Assembly (NCBI GenBank): GCA_937879965.1
Contig: CALFMP010000039.1
Span: 5,999 to 69,998 of the forward strand
Direction of reading: 5' to 3'
Source: QKMZ01 sp012965515
Lineage (GTDB): Bacteria > Cyanobacteriota > Vampirovibrionia > Obscuribacterales > Obscuribacteraceae
Length of the DNA: 64,000 bases
Shown here: positions 17,829 to 25,913 of the stretch, in pieces
Numbering within the stretch: position 1 is the stretch's first letter
Layout of the letters: each line of letters opens with the position of its first letter
The notes under the pieces: generated by a model
Databases searched by the model: none
What the model was told of the DNA's origin: nothing
What the model saw: only the letters and a program-made list of their open reading frames with translations
Translations under genes and position numbers: made by a program

Positions 17829-18372
17829 ATGAAATCCTCTGTTTGAGAGCTTCGCCACAGCCAACCGGCTGTGAACCTTCCGCAGCCAGCCTTCAGACAG
17901 TGAAGCTGTTGTGCTATGACCTCGTCATGGACGAAGTATTAGCTGGTGCGCGTGGCAAAGCTCAATTTCTGTTATTTCGGATGGGTTAAGGTTCTGGAGA
18001 GGATACGGAAGGTGTCGCAGTGACCCTAACAAGGGCTCAAGAACCGACTCCAGATAACCGTTTACACAACGTATTCAAAAAAACAGAAAGAGAATTGACT
18101 TCGGGCCCGGCAAGAAAGCCGGGAAACGTGTTGAGAACATGCTTTTGCGAATAGCTCTGAGAACAAAGAGCCTTGCTCACTGCTATTAATATTTACTTTT
18201 AACCTGAAAAGGCCCCATACAGATCCGCACGAGAGCTAGCGAAGCGCTAGGTCCTGCACGTTAGCATGCAACTCGCGCGAGGTTTTGTTGCAAACTTGTT
18301 GCAGCAAAAGACTGATTCTAAGCCGCGTTTCACCAGAGATAGTGACAACAAAGTATCAATGACGAACCCTGT
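17829..18372. other. Intergenic region
   Basis: About 540 bases between two minus-strand genes; it should contain the promoter of the 518-residue membrane protein. I see two small inverted repeats (CCCGGC/GCCGGG at 18106-18123; CTAGCG/CGCTAG near 18234-18250) but no gene. Confidence 0.35.
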
Positions 18373-19101
18373 CTATTTGAAATCACCCATCAAGTTATCC
18401 ATCTCATCGTCGGCGCCTTCCATGATCAACGCCACTTCGCTGGAAACACGCTTGAATCCTTTTGGCTGAAAGAAAACGGATCTGGCGATTTGCCCCTTCG
18501 AACACTTTCGGGTATCTAGTACGGTTTTGGGCGGCGTGTCTGCCTTCTGCATGCGCGTAATCTTCATGGGCAAACCAAAATCAGGCGGCAAATCAGATGC
18601 GGACGCTATGACAGCCGCGGCTTGTTTCGGAACAAGGTCGGATTGCATCGCATACAAATCGGTGATTGTTGGCGAGCCGCGCTTCTTTCCATGGCGCGTT
18701 CGGACATCAGTCCACCGATAGATCTTCACGTCCTGTCCTTTGATTTTGCCTCTGCCGGTTTGCTTGATGTCTTGTTTGACGTTCTGCATTCCGCCGGTTC
18801 GCGATGCCACACGCTTCTTCCACTCTTCAAGCGTCGCTTCGTAGTACGACTTGCTGCGCTCGTTGAAAGCCACAACGCTCCACTCAGGTGCGTGAGAAAC
18901 AATCGTAATGCCGAGTTTTTTCGAGTCGATGCGAATCCCGTCTTTGCTGACCTGGATTGTAGAGGCGCCAAAATAATCACTGTCTACATCCATCAGCAAA
19001 CCGGTCTGTTTAACCGGTGCCGACCAAGCTGATTGAAGAGCGACAACAGACGCGCAACCAAGAAAAACAAGTGCTCGATATGTTTTACAGAACATCGACA
19101 A
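18373..19101 (-). CDS. Secreted protein, LolA/DUF4412-like (paralogue 1)
   Basis: A 242-residue protein with a signal peptide (about 1-27, ending AWSA) and a periplasmic or secreted domain of repeated beta strands: DYFGASTIQVSKDGIRIDSKKLGITIVSHAPEWSVVAFNERSKSYYEA. This pattern, where a strand pair asks what was observed and then what the residue carries, resembles LolA/DUF4412-type proteins. The C-terminus (ADDEMDNLMGDF) resembles those of 28584-29378 and 58993-59877, so the three look like paralogues. Function unknown; binding a lipid or metal ligand is inference. Codon use is moderate rather than GC-extreme. Confidence 0.65.
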   Translation of the reverse strand: MSMFCKTYRALVFLGCASVVALQSAWSAPVKQTGLLMDVDSDYFGASTIQVSKDGIRIDSKKLGITIVSHAPEWSVVAFNERSKSYYEATLEEWKKRVASRTGGMQNVKQDIKQTGRGKIKGQDVKIYRWTDVRTRHGKKRGSPTITDLYAMQSDLVPKQAAAVIASASDLPPDFGLPMKITRMQKADTPPKTVLDTRKCSKGQIARSVFFQPKGFKRVSSEVALIMEGADDEMDNLMGDFK

Positions 19102-19227
19102 ACCCTTTCAAAACTTCCTCAAACATCTGTACCCGCTGCGCACGATTACGGTGCAGGTTAAGTGGTGCAGGCGCGATGCATACATCGGTAACTATTCCGC
19201 CAACACAGGTGTTCAATCCAGAAGTCT

Positions 19228-19256
19228 GTAGGGGCGACGCCATGCATCGCCCCTAC
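19228..19256. repeat. Intergenic palindrome (GTAGGGGCGA type)
   Basis: GTAGGGGCGA/TCGCCCCTAC, a perfect 10-bp stem with loop CGCCATGCA, in the 320-base gap between two minus-strand genes. It is the cleanest example of the dispersed family. Confidence 0.7.
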
Positions 19257-19354
19257 AAGTCCGAAGACGCAGTTCCAGGCTATGATTAACAACCTGTGCT
19301 GGCCGAATCGTTTCATTCATCGCCCTATTCCGACATGGCGTAGTACAGGCGGCA

Positions 19355-19390
19355 TAAAGTGAAAGAAGGCAGGGCCGAAGCCCCGCCTTC
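19355..19390 (-). terminator. Terminator with UUCG loop
   Basis: Read on the minus strand, an 11-bp stem (one G-U) closes a TTCG tetraloop (arms 19365-19375 and 19380-19390) and is followed by TTTCACTTT. It lies just beyond the stop of the gene ending at 19423. Confidence 0.7.
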
Positions 19391-19422
19391 CTTCGATCAG
19401 TTCAACCCTCAGGCAAGTCGAC

Positions 19423-20004
19423 CTACTTCCCGTTTTTAGCCGCAGTTTCGCGCTTCCTGCCTGCTTCCGCAGCCGCCGTCAGAGCGATCTCCATGCCCAG
19501 ATTGCAGGTGGCCGCAACCTGCATTGAGAAGGTCTTGAGCTGTGCGCGCTCAGCCGTCAAGCAGAAACTGTGCGCTTTTACTTCCTGAGCCGTGAAGTCG
19601 CTCGGAATGTCGTCCAGCGGCGAAACAGGACGGCCGGCGATGTCTGCTTTGACGCGAGAGGCAGCCACTGAAGATTGGAAATTCTCTTGCTCTTCAGCCT
19701 GTCCGATGATAGTAGTCTTCCATGCCGCCATGGAAGCCAGCCAGCTGCAAGCTTCTTCAGCCGGCATCGTATCGGCCACCGTGAGAAACTCCTTCACACG
19801 AGTGACGAAGACGCCGACCGTCTGGTCGAGATAATCGTAGTAGCGGCTGGTGCCGAGGTTGATGCCGGCAGTGTGTTCGGTTGCCAGTGAGTCGAGCGCC
19901 CGAGCTTGAAAGCGCAGCGAACGAAGCTGCAGGTCCAGGGCCGAGACGCGAATCTTTTGCAGATTGATGTTGTTGAGATCGGTGACTTTGGCCTTACGTG
20001 CCAT
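19423..20004 (-). CDS. Helical hypothetical protein
   Basis: A 193-residue protein predicted to be almost wholly alpha-helical, with a Lys/Arg-rich C-terminus (AGRKRETAAKNGK) and no signal peptide. The N-terminal part (VTDLNNINLQKIRVSALDLQLRSLRFQARALDSLA) looks like a coiled coil. The gene has a GGAG SD and a strong terminator downstream, so expression is well supported. It is GC-biased. No family recognised. It could be a structural or DNA-associated protein, but nothing in the sequence decides this. Confidence 0.6.
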   Translation of the reverse strand: MARKAKVTDLNNINLQKIRVSALDLQLRSLRFQARALDSLATEHTAGINLGTSRYYDYLDQTVGVFVTRVKEFLTVADTMPAEEACSWLASMAAWKTTIIGQAEEQENFQSSVAASRVKADIAGRPVSPLDDIPSDFTAQEVKAHSFCLTAERAQLKTFSMQVAATCNLGMEIALTAAAEAGRKRETAAKNGK

Positions 20005-20126
20005 GGTGATTCTCCGTTTTCTTGGGTTAGAGAAAGCCGCCGCCTGAGCGCACTTTCATCAGAAATCTTCGGGACTAGTCCGCAGGAATCGATGGCGCTA
20101 ACTGCGTCATCGAACTAAAGAACGAT

Positions 20127-20792
20127 TTACTCTGAAGCACCACCTTCCTTCACGATCGACGGCTCCGGGCAGGGAACGCAGAACGCTTCCGAGCGGCTGG
20201 ACAAACCTCGCAAAGCTGCATTGGACGCCTGCCCGGAGACGAGAAGCTTGATCTTCTTCAAGCTCTTGATCTTGCCGCGCAGCGACGACTCACCGACGCG
20301 ACAACGCAACACCGCGATTGAACCATTTACGGCAATCGCAGAAAGCTTTGAGCGATCGGGGAAGAAAGGCAGAACGAGGCACTCGGCTTCCAGTCTTTCG
20401 GCTGTTTCCAGCGCGAACTTATAGAGTCCGCACGACATGCTGCTCTTCTGGTCGGTGACTGGTCCCATGCCGACGACGAGAACATGCTTCTTGGCTGAGC
20501 TGCCGACGGCTTCGGTCACATCAACGAGAAGATGCTCGCCGAGTGTCGACGCGAAACCAGCATCTTTGCAGCTCTTGCCGATCAAGCCACCCAGAGCCTT
20601 GTCCCATCGCGAGACCCAGCCCTTCTCTTCGACATCGCTGTAAGTGGAAATAACAAGAAGCTCGCTCACAGAATCCGCCGCGAAGACGGAGTCCGCAAAA
20701 CGCGCCAATTCAAAGGTCGGACTATTGATCTCCTCGTCTGCATACACTGGCTTGGCCGTGATGCGAGGATCGGTCGGGCTAATGATTGTCAT
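20127..20792 (-). CDS. Free-standing leucyl aminopeptidase N-domain-like (M17_N) protein
   Basis: A 221-residue protein resembling the N-terminal macro-like domain of M17 leucyl aminopeptidases. LLVISTYSDVEEKGWVSRWDKALGGLIGKS is followed by KHVLVVGMGPVTDQKSSMSCGLYKFALETAERLEAECLVLPFFPD, the region that in PepA-type enzymes precedes the catalytic domain. No catalytic C-terminal domain (metal-binding Asp/Glu and NTDAEGR motif) follows, and the gene ends cleanly. It may therefore bind nucleic acid or a nucleotide ligand rather than cleave peptides, as PepA's N-domain binds DNA. AAGGAG SD. The homology is a pattern call from memory. Confidence 0.6.
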   Translation of the reverse strand: MTIISPTDPRITAKPVYADEEINSPTFELARFADSVFAADSVSELLVISTYSDVEEKGWVSRWDKALGGLIGKSCKDAGFASTLGEHLLVDVTEAVGSSAKKHVLVVGMGPVTDQKSSMSCGLYKFALETAERLEAECLVLPFFPDRSKLSAIAVNGSIAVLRCRVGESSLRGKIKSLKKIKLLVSGQASNAALRGLSSRSEAFCVPCPEPSIVKEGGASE

Positions 20793-21193
20793 GACATTCT
20801 CCTTCGAGAGTTAGTGGTTGTGCAGCAGCGGTTTTTCGACCTTCGGAGATAGCCGTCAACCGTCGCATGCTGTAAGCAGTTAGGAAAGTCGCTGGAATCG
20901 TTGAGAGTTGGATGCTTGCGGTTGAGCCGGGCGATTGCTCCGAATAGAAGATTGAAAACATGCAGATGACCCGACCCTAGTTAGGTGCGACAACATTTTT
21001 CAATAGCGCAGCAAACCGAGATATCAAGCCGCTTTCCGCTGACTAGTCCGGAAGTATTAGTAGCGAGGCTCGCAACAACAAAGAGGATATGCGAGTATTC
21101 AATTTTGCTGCTATATGCTTTAGTATTCCGAAGTCAAAGAGAGAAATCCTCGCAAGTGAGCTTTCGCTAACACCTGCGAGGACCCCCTTTAGC
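20793..21193. other. Intergenic region
   Basis: A gap of about 400 bases. It carries the minus-strand terminator at 21135-21182 and presumably the promoter of the 20127-20792 gene. No gene seen. Confidence 0.35.
21135..21182 (-). terminator. Terminator after small membrane protein gene
   Basis: On the minus strand TCCTCGCA (21175-21182) and TGCGAGGA (21147-21154) form an outer stem around an AGC/GCT inner stem with a GAAA loop, followed by TTTCTCTCTTT. Confidence 0.65.
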
Positions 21194-21460
21194 TTACTTT
21201 CGCTTGAAGAAGCGATAGACTGCGCCGGCGCCAAATCCCATTGCGACCAGCATCATCAGCACGAGTGCCGCGCCGATGCCGTCGAACAAGAAAGCGCTTA
21301 TGAACGCAGCCAGGTTGTGATACTCGGGAGTAACGAATCCGAGCCACGGAACGAAGACGTTGGTGGCAAAGGCAAATGCCAATCCCCAGCCGGCGAACAT
21401 GATGCCGAAGCCGGAAAGAATTAGCATAAACCACACCAAAAGGACGTTTCCGAACTTCAT
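21194..21460 (-). CDS. Small membrane protein
   Basis: An 88-residue protein (start chosen at the ATG at 21460, with GGAG 6 bases upstream) with two or three hydrophobic helices: about 3-30, 42-70 and 72-85 (LVLMMLVAMGFGAGAVYRFF). The C-terminus is basic (RFFKRK). GC-biased codons. It lies downstream of the beta-CASP MBL gene on the same strand (about 130 bases). Unknown function. Confidence 0.6.
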   Translation of the reverse strand: MKFGNVLLVWFMLILSGFGIMFAGWGLAFAFATNVFVPWLGFVTPEYHNLAAFISAFLFDGIGAALVLMMLVAMGFGAGAVYRFFKRK

Positions 21461-21594
21461 GGTTGACTCCATGCATTTGCAGCGTGCTATAAAACACGCG
21501 CGATTTCAGAAGCGATTCGCGGTGCGAACGCCGGCAGTGACGCCGACGTTCGACACCTTTGCGTATCGCAATGCGAGACGACGTGTACGCCGTC

Positions 21595-23211
21595 TTAGTC
21601 GAGGATGAACTTGTCCCGCGCCTTGGGCACGGTAACATCCCAGCGCAGGCGGGTTTCAATCGCCTCCTTCAGCCCGTCGAGCGCTTCATCGTCACCGTGG
21701 ACGAGGAAGACCTGCTTGGGCTTGCGCTGGAACTTGCTCATCCAGCCGAGAATGTCGTTGACGTCTCCGTGAGCGGAGTAGTCCGACATGAACTCGATGG
21801 TGGCATATACCTTGACCGGCTCACCGTAGATGCGCACGGTGCGCACGTTCTGGGTGGTCGACTCGATGGTCGTCCCGTTCACGTTGCGCCGCGCGTCCTT
21901 GCCGATCAGCTGGTTGCCCAGCGTGCCGGTGCCCTGATAGCCGACAAACACGACCGTGTTCTGGCGTCCAGACAAACGCGCCTTCAGGTGGTTGACGATG
22001 CGCCCGCCGGCAGCCATGCCGGACGAACCGATGATGATCACCGGCTCGTTCTGCGCCTCATCGAGAGCCTGAGAGTCGGCCCGGTCCATCGTTTCCACCT
22101 GCTTGGACGTGCGGAACGGATCGACGCCTTGAGCGAAGAGCGCCTGCGTTTCCTTGTCCAGCAGCTCCTTGTGCTTGCGGTGCACGTCGGTGGAGCGAAT
22201 CATCATCGGGCTGTCCACAAACACCTTGATGCGCGGAATCATTCCGAGTTCCTGCATCTTGCGGATATCGCTGAGCAAAACCTGCCCACGACCGACCGCA
22301 AAAGCAGGGATGAGGATGACGCCATAGCCGTGCTTGGCGCTCGGCTGATTGGCGCGTTCATACGCTCGGTTGATGATCTCGGCAAGCAGCTCCAGGCGGT
22401 CGCGCTTGGCGTGAACGCGATTACCGTAGGTCGACTCGGACATCACGTAATCGGCGCTCTTCACGGCAGCAACGGACTGCAAGAGCGGCATCTCGGTCTT
22501 GCCGATATTGCCGGTGAAGCAGAAAGTGCGCTTCTTGGCGCCGACGCCGAGTTCCAGCGTGACGACAGCTGCGCCCAGGATGTGTCCGGCTTCCGTGAAT
22601 CGCACTGCGATTTCCGGCGCCAGCTCGTAACGCGTGTTGAGCTTCATGCCACGCTTGATGAACGTCAAGCTATGCTTGGCGTCCGCCTGCGTGTAAAGGG
22701 GCTCGCTGCAAATCGCCGCCTTGCTGCGGCTGCGGCGACGCGGCTTTTCGCTGACGGAATGCTTGTCACCGGATGCGGTGGCAGCACTCTGCTTTTCCTT
22801 CTGGCGAGCGGCACGTGCGCAATTCTTGCGCGCAGCCTCTTCCTGAAGGAAGCCGGAGTCGGGCAGCATGATGTCGAGCAGGTCCGCGGTCGCATCGGTC
22901 ATATAGACCGGACCGCTGAAACCCAGCTTGGTGAGGCGTGGCAAGTAACCAGAGTGGTCGATGTGCGCGTGGCTGATGATGATGAAATCGATATCAGCCG
23001 CGGTCACACCGGAAGGCAGGCGATTTTGGAAATCCGCCTTCTCGTTCTCCACAGTCAATCCGACATCGAGCAGAAACCGGGTGGTGCGCTCTCGAGTGGT
23101 GTGCTCGAAATACATCATGGAGCCGGTTACCTGCTTTGCCGAGCCGAGGATTTGCATGCTGGTGAGAGCCTGACCAGTCTTGGCCAAGCGCTTCAGATCG
23201 CGTTTGTTCAT
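21595..23211 (-). CDS. Beta-CASP metallo-beta-lactamase RNase-like protein (paralogue 1)
   Basis: A 538-residue MBL-fold protein of the beta-CASP group (CPSF73/RNase J/YsH1-like), normally zinc-dependent RNA endo/exonucleases. Visible: motif 1 FLLDVGL (~49), HAHIDH (81-86), His of EAGHILGAA (210), motif A SESTYGN, motif B His in SDYSAHGD, motif C LVHGDDEAL, and GSSGMAAGGRIV of the beta-CASP domain. The motif-4 position, normally Asp in FTGD, is Asn (FTGNIG, ~235). A basic low-complexity insert lies at about 128-170. A GGTGGAG-type SD supports the ATG. A close paralogue lies at 56898-58415. Cytoplasmic. Nuclease activity not assured given the Asn. Confidence 0.85.
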   Translation of the reverse strand: MNKRDLKRLAKTGQALTSMQILGSAKQVTGSMMYFEHTTRERTTRFLLDVGLTVENEKADFQNRLPSGVTAADIDFIIISHAHIDHSGYLPRLTKLGFSGPVYMTDATADLLDIMLPDSGFLQEEAARKNCARAARQKEKQSAATASGDKHSVSEKPRRRSRSKAAICSEPLYTQADAKHSLTFIKRGMKLNTRYELAPEIAVRFTEAGHILGAAVVTLELGVGAKKRTFCFTGNIGKTEMPLLQSVAAVKSADYVMSESTYGNRVHAKRDRLELLAEIINRAYERANQPSAKHGYGVILIPAFAVGRGQVLLSDIRKMQELGMIPRIKVFVDSPMMIRSTDVHRKHKELLDKETQALFAQGVDPFRTSKQVETMDRADSQALDEAQNEPVIIIGSSGMAAGGRIVNHLKARLSGRQNTVVFVGYQGTGTLGNQLIGKDARRNVNGTTIESTTQNVRTVRIYGEPVKVYATIEFMSDYSAHGDVNDILGWMSKFQRKPKQVFLVHGDDEALDGLKEAIETRLRWDVTVPKARDKFILD

Positions 23212-24033
23212 TTAGTACTCCACCTGTCTAGCAGATAGTCCGCATGCGGCTTCTCTGCATACTGGTATATGTGCATCACCTCTTTTCTGCATCAAACCGA
23301 AACTTTCCGAAATGATGCCGACTGGCGTCACATCAGAGAAAAACGTTTGATAAAGCAGAGGAAAAGGCGAAGGGGTGAGGAGCGAATAACACTTGAAGCA
23401 TAAAAACTAGAGGCAATAACCTAATCGAGTTGAATAGCCAAGTTCAACTGCATCGAACTACTGGCATCCTCGCCCAACCACACTGACAACCACGGTCGCA
23501 CACATTGGCATCTCGCTCGCACATACTGACATCTGTGCCGGTTGGCGCATTCCCAATACGAACCAGCACACCGTTGTCAGTATGAACCAGCCGCGCAATG
23601 CCTCAAGATCCAAGTTCGCTGGCAAGATCTGGTTGCCAAGCGCATTTGCGATTATCGAGAGCATATCCCTGTGCGCTTTTCGCCGCACTTAACAATGAGC
23701 TCTTTCGCGCTACCTCTCGAAATGTTGTTGTAATCATTGCCCTTGATCACTTAGTTTCAAGCTCTTGCTTTTCTTCTCTGTTTAACAGGTCACCCACTAA
23801 CCTTCGCACTTTCCATTCTTTCCGAATGCCTTCCCACTAGCACTCACGGTGCCGGGATGAAAGTCGCTTCAAGTTGGTGAGTCACCCAGAGCAGTTAAGC
23901 ACTTCCCTTCGTCACGGTTATGCCGGTGCCGCTAGCCATTAGCTCCACTGTCACAACCGCGCCTTTTCTCAACCATAGTCGAATTCAAGCTGCGTTCTGA
24001 GCAATCGGAGCGCGCGGTAAAGCGAGGACTAAC
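23212..24033. other. Divergent intergenic region with short direct repeats
   Basis: About 820 bases between minus-strand MBL and plus-strand rhomboid. No convincing gene. Imperfect direct repeats occur at 23497-23534 (CGCACAyA...GACATCT units, 21-base period) and 23553-23591 (ATrCGAACCAGC-like units). Promoters for both neighbours are expected. Confidence 0.4.
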
Positions 24034-24780
24034 ATGATTCCTCTCAAAGACAATCTGAAGTGTTTGCTCTTTCCCTGGGCAACCTTCGTGTTTATCGCTC
24101 TCAACTGTATCGCCTATGTCCTGGAACTCTCCGCACTTTCGAACGGCTCAGCGCAGCATTTCATTCAGACGTACCTGATGGTTCCCGGTACGTTCGTGAA
24201 TGCGTTCACCAGCGGCGATCCTGCGGCAATTGCGGCAGCGGTTGGGACGATGTTCTCCTCGATGTTCTTGCATGATCCGTCAGGTCCAATGCACCTGCTC
24301 GGCAACATGCTCTATCTCTTCGTCTTCGGTCGTGCTCTCGAAGCGCGTCTGGGACATGCGAAGTTCATCGGGTTCTATCTGATCAGCGGCGTGTTCGCTG
24401 CTCTCGCGCATGTCTGGTCCGACCCGGCCAGCATGGTTCCGACGCTTGGTGCCTCTGGCGCCATCGCCGGCGTGTTGGGCGGCTATCTGCTCCTCTGGCC
24501 CAAAGCCGAAATTACGGGACTCGTCCCCGTGCCCGCGAAGATTCGCGCGTACTGGTACATCCTGTTCTGGATCGGCATGCAGTTTTCGAGCGTTCTTACC
24601 GGTGCCAGCGATGGCGTCGCGTACTGGGCGCATATCGGCGGTTTCATCGCAGGCATGGCCATCGGCCTTGGCGTGCGTCTGATCCAGCCCGTGTCTGAAG
24701 TGTGCTACGTTCCCTCTGACTGCCCCCCGGTCGAGAAGCCGCACAATGAAGACGAAGACGACGCGGAGCAGAACCGCTAA
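24034..24780 (+). CDS. Rhomboid-family intramembrane serine protease
   Basis: A 248-residue integral membrane protease with about six helices. HLLGNMLYLFVFG (~90) carries the conserved His/Asn of TM2, GASGAIAGVLGGYLLL (~145-160) holds the nucleophile Ser of GxSG, and YWAHIGGFIAGM (~205) holds the catalytic His. These make the Ser-His dyad that cleaves within transmembrane helices of substrates. GAGG precedes the ATG. The short acidic C-terminal tail is cytoplasmic. GC-biased codons like the block. It is followed by a long hairpin at 24809-24886 and then by the glycerophosphodiesterase gene. Substrate unknown. Confidence 0.9.
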   Translation: MIPLKDNLKCLLFPWATFVFIALNCIAYVLELSALSNGSAQHFIQTYLMVPGTFVNAFTSGDPAAIAAAVGTMFSSMFLHDPSGPMHLLGNMLYLFVFGRALEARLGHAKFIGFYLISGVFAALAHVWSDPASMVPTLGASGAIAGVLGGYLLLWPKAEITGLVPVPAKIRAYWYILFWIGMQFSSVLTGASDGVAYWAHIGGFIAGMAIGLGVRLIQPVSEVCYVPSDCPPVEKPHNEDEDDAEQNR

Positions 24781-24808
24781 AGATCAGCATCAAGCACTAC
24801 TGGCTAGT

Positions 24809-24886
24809 GGCAGGTGGCCGACTCTGGACTGTAAATCCGGATCGGCTGCCTGTCCTAGCTTCTTTTGCACCTTTTTGGCGCTTTTT
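24809..24886 (+). terminator. Long structured hairpin with tRNA-Tyr-like loop
   Basis: CAGG(TG)GCCGA (24811-24821) pairs with TCGGC(TG)CCTG (24842-24852) including two G-T wobbles. After a 2/1 internal loop, CTGGA/TCCGG closes a 7-base loop CTGTAAA (24829-24835). T-rich stretches follow (24861-24886). Most simply it is the terminator of the rhomboid gene. The inner stem-loop is identical in form to a tRNA-Tyr(GTA) anticodon arm, but no D or T arm can be drawn, so I do not call a tRNA. Confidence 0.55.
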
Positions 24887-24926
24887 ACTAGCAGCTTTCC
24901 TTGAACAATGACCCGAGGAAGTCTAG

Positions 24927-25772
24927 ATGTCCATCTTCGATTTGGGCGGACGCTTTGAGCGTCTCGCTGCTATTGGGCGTCCTCTGGTGATTGCTCACAG
25001 AGGCGCCTCCGGTTCACTTCCGGAAAACACGCTTCCAGCCTTTATAAGAGCACTCGAATTGGGCTCGGACATCATCGAGCTCGATTTGAGAATGACCAAA
25101 GACGGGCATGTCGTGGTCTTCCACGACGCATCTGTCGACCGCACCACCAACGGTCAGGGGCTGGTTGCAGAACTGACTCTGGCGCAAATCAAAGCGCTGG
25201 ATGCCGGTTGTGCCTTCAGCCCAGACGGTGGCAAAACATTCCCGTACAGAGGCAAAGGCATTACCGTGCCAACGCTCGAGGAAGTGCTTACGGCACTGCC
25301 TGAGCAGCTTCTGATGCTGGAACTCAAGGTCGGCACCACCCGCATGGTTCGACAGGTTATAGCCACGCTCAGACGCCTTAGAGCGCTCGAGCGTGTGAGC
25401 ATCGAGCTTTTCTCCATCAAAACCAAGATGGCGAAACTGATGCGCAACCTCGAGCCAAAACTCATCACCGGGCACACTCGCGCCGAATTGGTGAAGTTTG
25501 TCGCCATGGCAAAGCTCGGTCTCAGCTGGCGCTTCCGTCGTCGCGGCTTTTCTATTGAGATGCCGCCGCGTCGCAATCGTTTGGCCGTTTCCACTAAGCG
25601 CACTCTGAGAGCCGCAGCACGCCGTGGAATTCCAATGTTCGTGTGGACGGTGAACAACGAAAAGGACATGCGACGCTTCCTTGATTGGGGCGCTGCCGGT
25701 CTATTCACCGACCACCCCGAGGCTCTAAGAAAGCTGGTCGACACCGGTGCCTGGGACAAACAGAAGAGCTGA
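24927..25772 (+). CDS. Glycerophosphodiester phosphodiesterase
   Basis: A 281-residue GDPD-family enzyme that hydrolyses glycerophosphodiesters to glycerol-3-phosphate and an alcohol, recycling phospholipid headgroups. Landmarks: AHRGASGSLPENTLPAF (catalytic His and Glu near 28-40), ELDLRMTKDGHVVVFHD (metal-binding Glu/Asp and second His near 60-80), DRTTNGQG, the LMLELK strand near 130 and FVWTVNNE near the end. No signal peptide, so it is the cytoplasmic (UgpQ-like) form. GAGGAAG lies before the ATG. It ends in a terminator hairpin that overlaps the stop codon. The spacing does not tie it to the rhomboid gene as an operon. Confidence 0.92.
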   Translation: MSIFDLGGRFERLAAIGRPLVIAHRGASGSLPENTLPAFIRALELGSDIIELDLRMTKDGHVVVFHDASVDRTTNGQGLVAELTLAQIKALDAGCAFSPDGGKTFPYRGKGITVPTLEEVLTALPEQLLMLELKVGTTRMVRQVIATLRRLRALERVSIELFSIKTKMAKLMRNLEPKLITGHTRAELVKFVAMAKLGLSWRFRRRGFSIEMPPRRNRLAVSTKRTLRAAARRGIPMFVWTVNNEKDMRRFLDWGAAGLFTDHPEALRKLVDTGAWDKQKS

Positions 25773-25820
25773 AAGCCGCTTCGGCAGCCATGTCGCAAAC
25801 GGTTTTCAGCCTCTTTTGTT
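25769..25820 (+). terminator. Terminator after glycerophosphodiesterase
   Basis: CTGAAAGCCG (25769-25778) pairs with CGGTTTTCAG (25800-25809), a 10-bp stem with one G-T wobble, followed by CTCTTTTGTTT. The 5' arm includes the stop codon. Confidence 0.65.
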
Positions 25821-25913
25821 TAATGACTATTTTTACTATTTGTCTTAGTACAACATCGTGCAAGATTTATGCCCTCAGTAAACCCTGATGCTTTGTGTTC
25901 CTCGGGTAACTCG

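Noticed and set aside
21559..23238. Plus-strand 559-codon frame opposite the first MBL gene
   Set aside because: Shadow; the minus strand has HAHIDH and other MBL motifs.
23458..23688. Minus-strand 76-codon frame in the rhomboid/MBL gap
   Set aside because: No SD and made of short DNA repeats; more likely an open frame by chance.
24809..24856. tRNA-Tyr gene
   Set aside because: Only the anticodon arm fits; there is no D arm, no TTCGAAT T loop and no acceptor stem.
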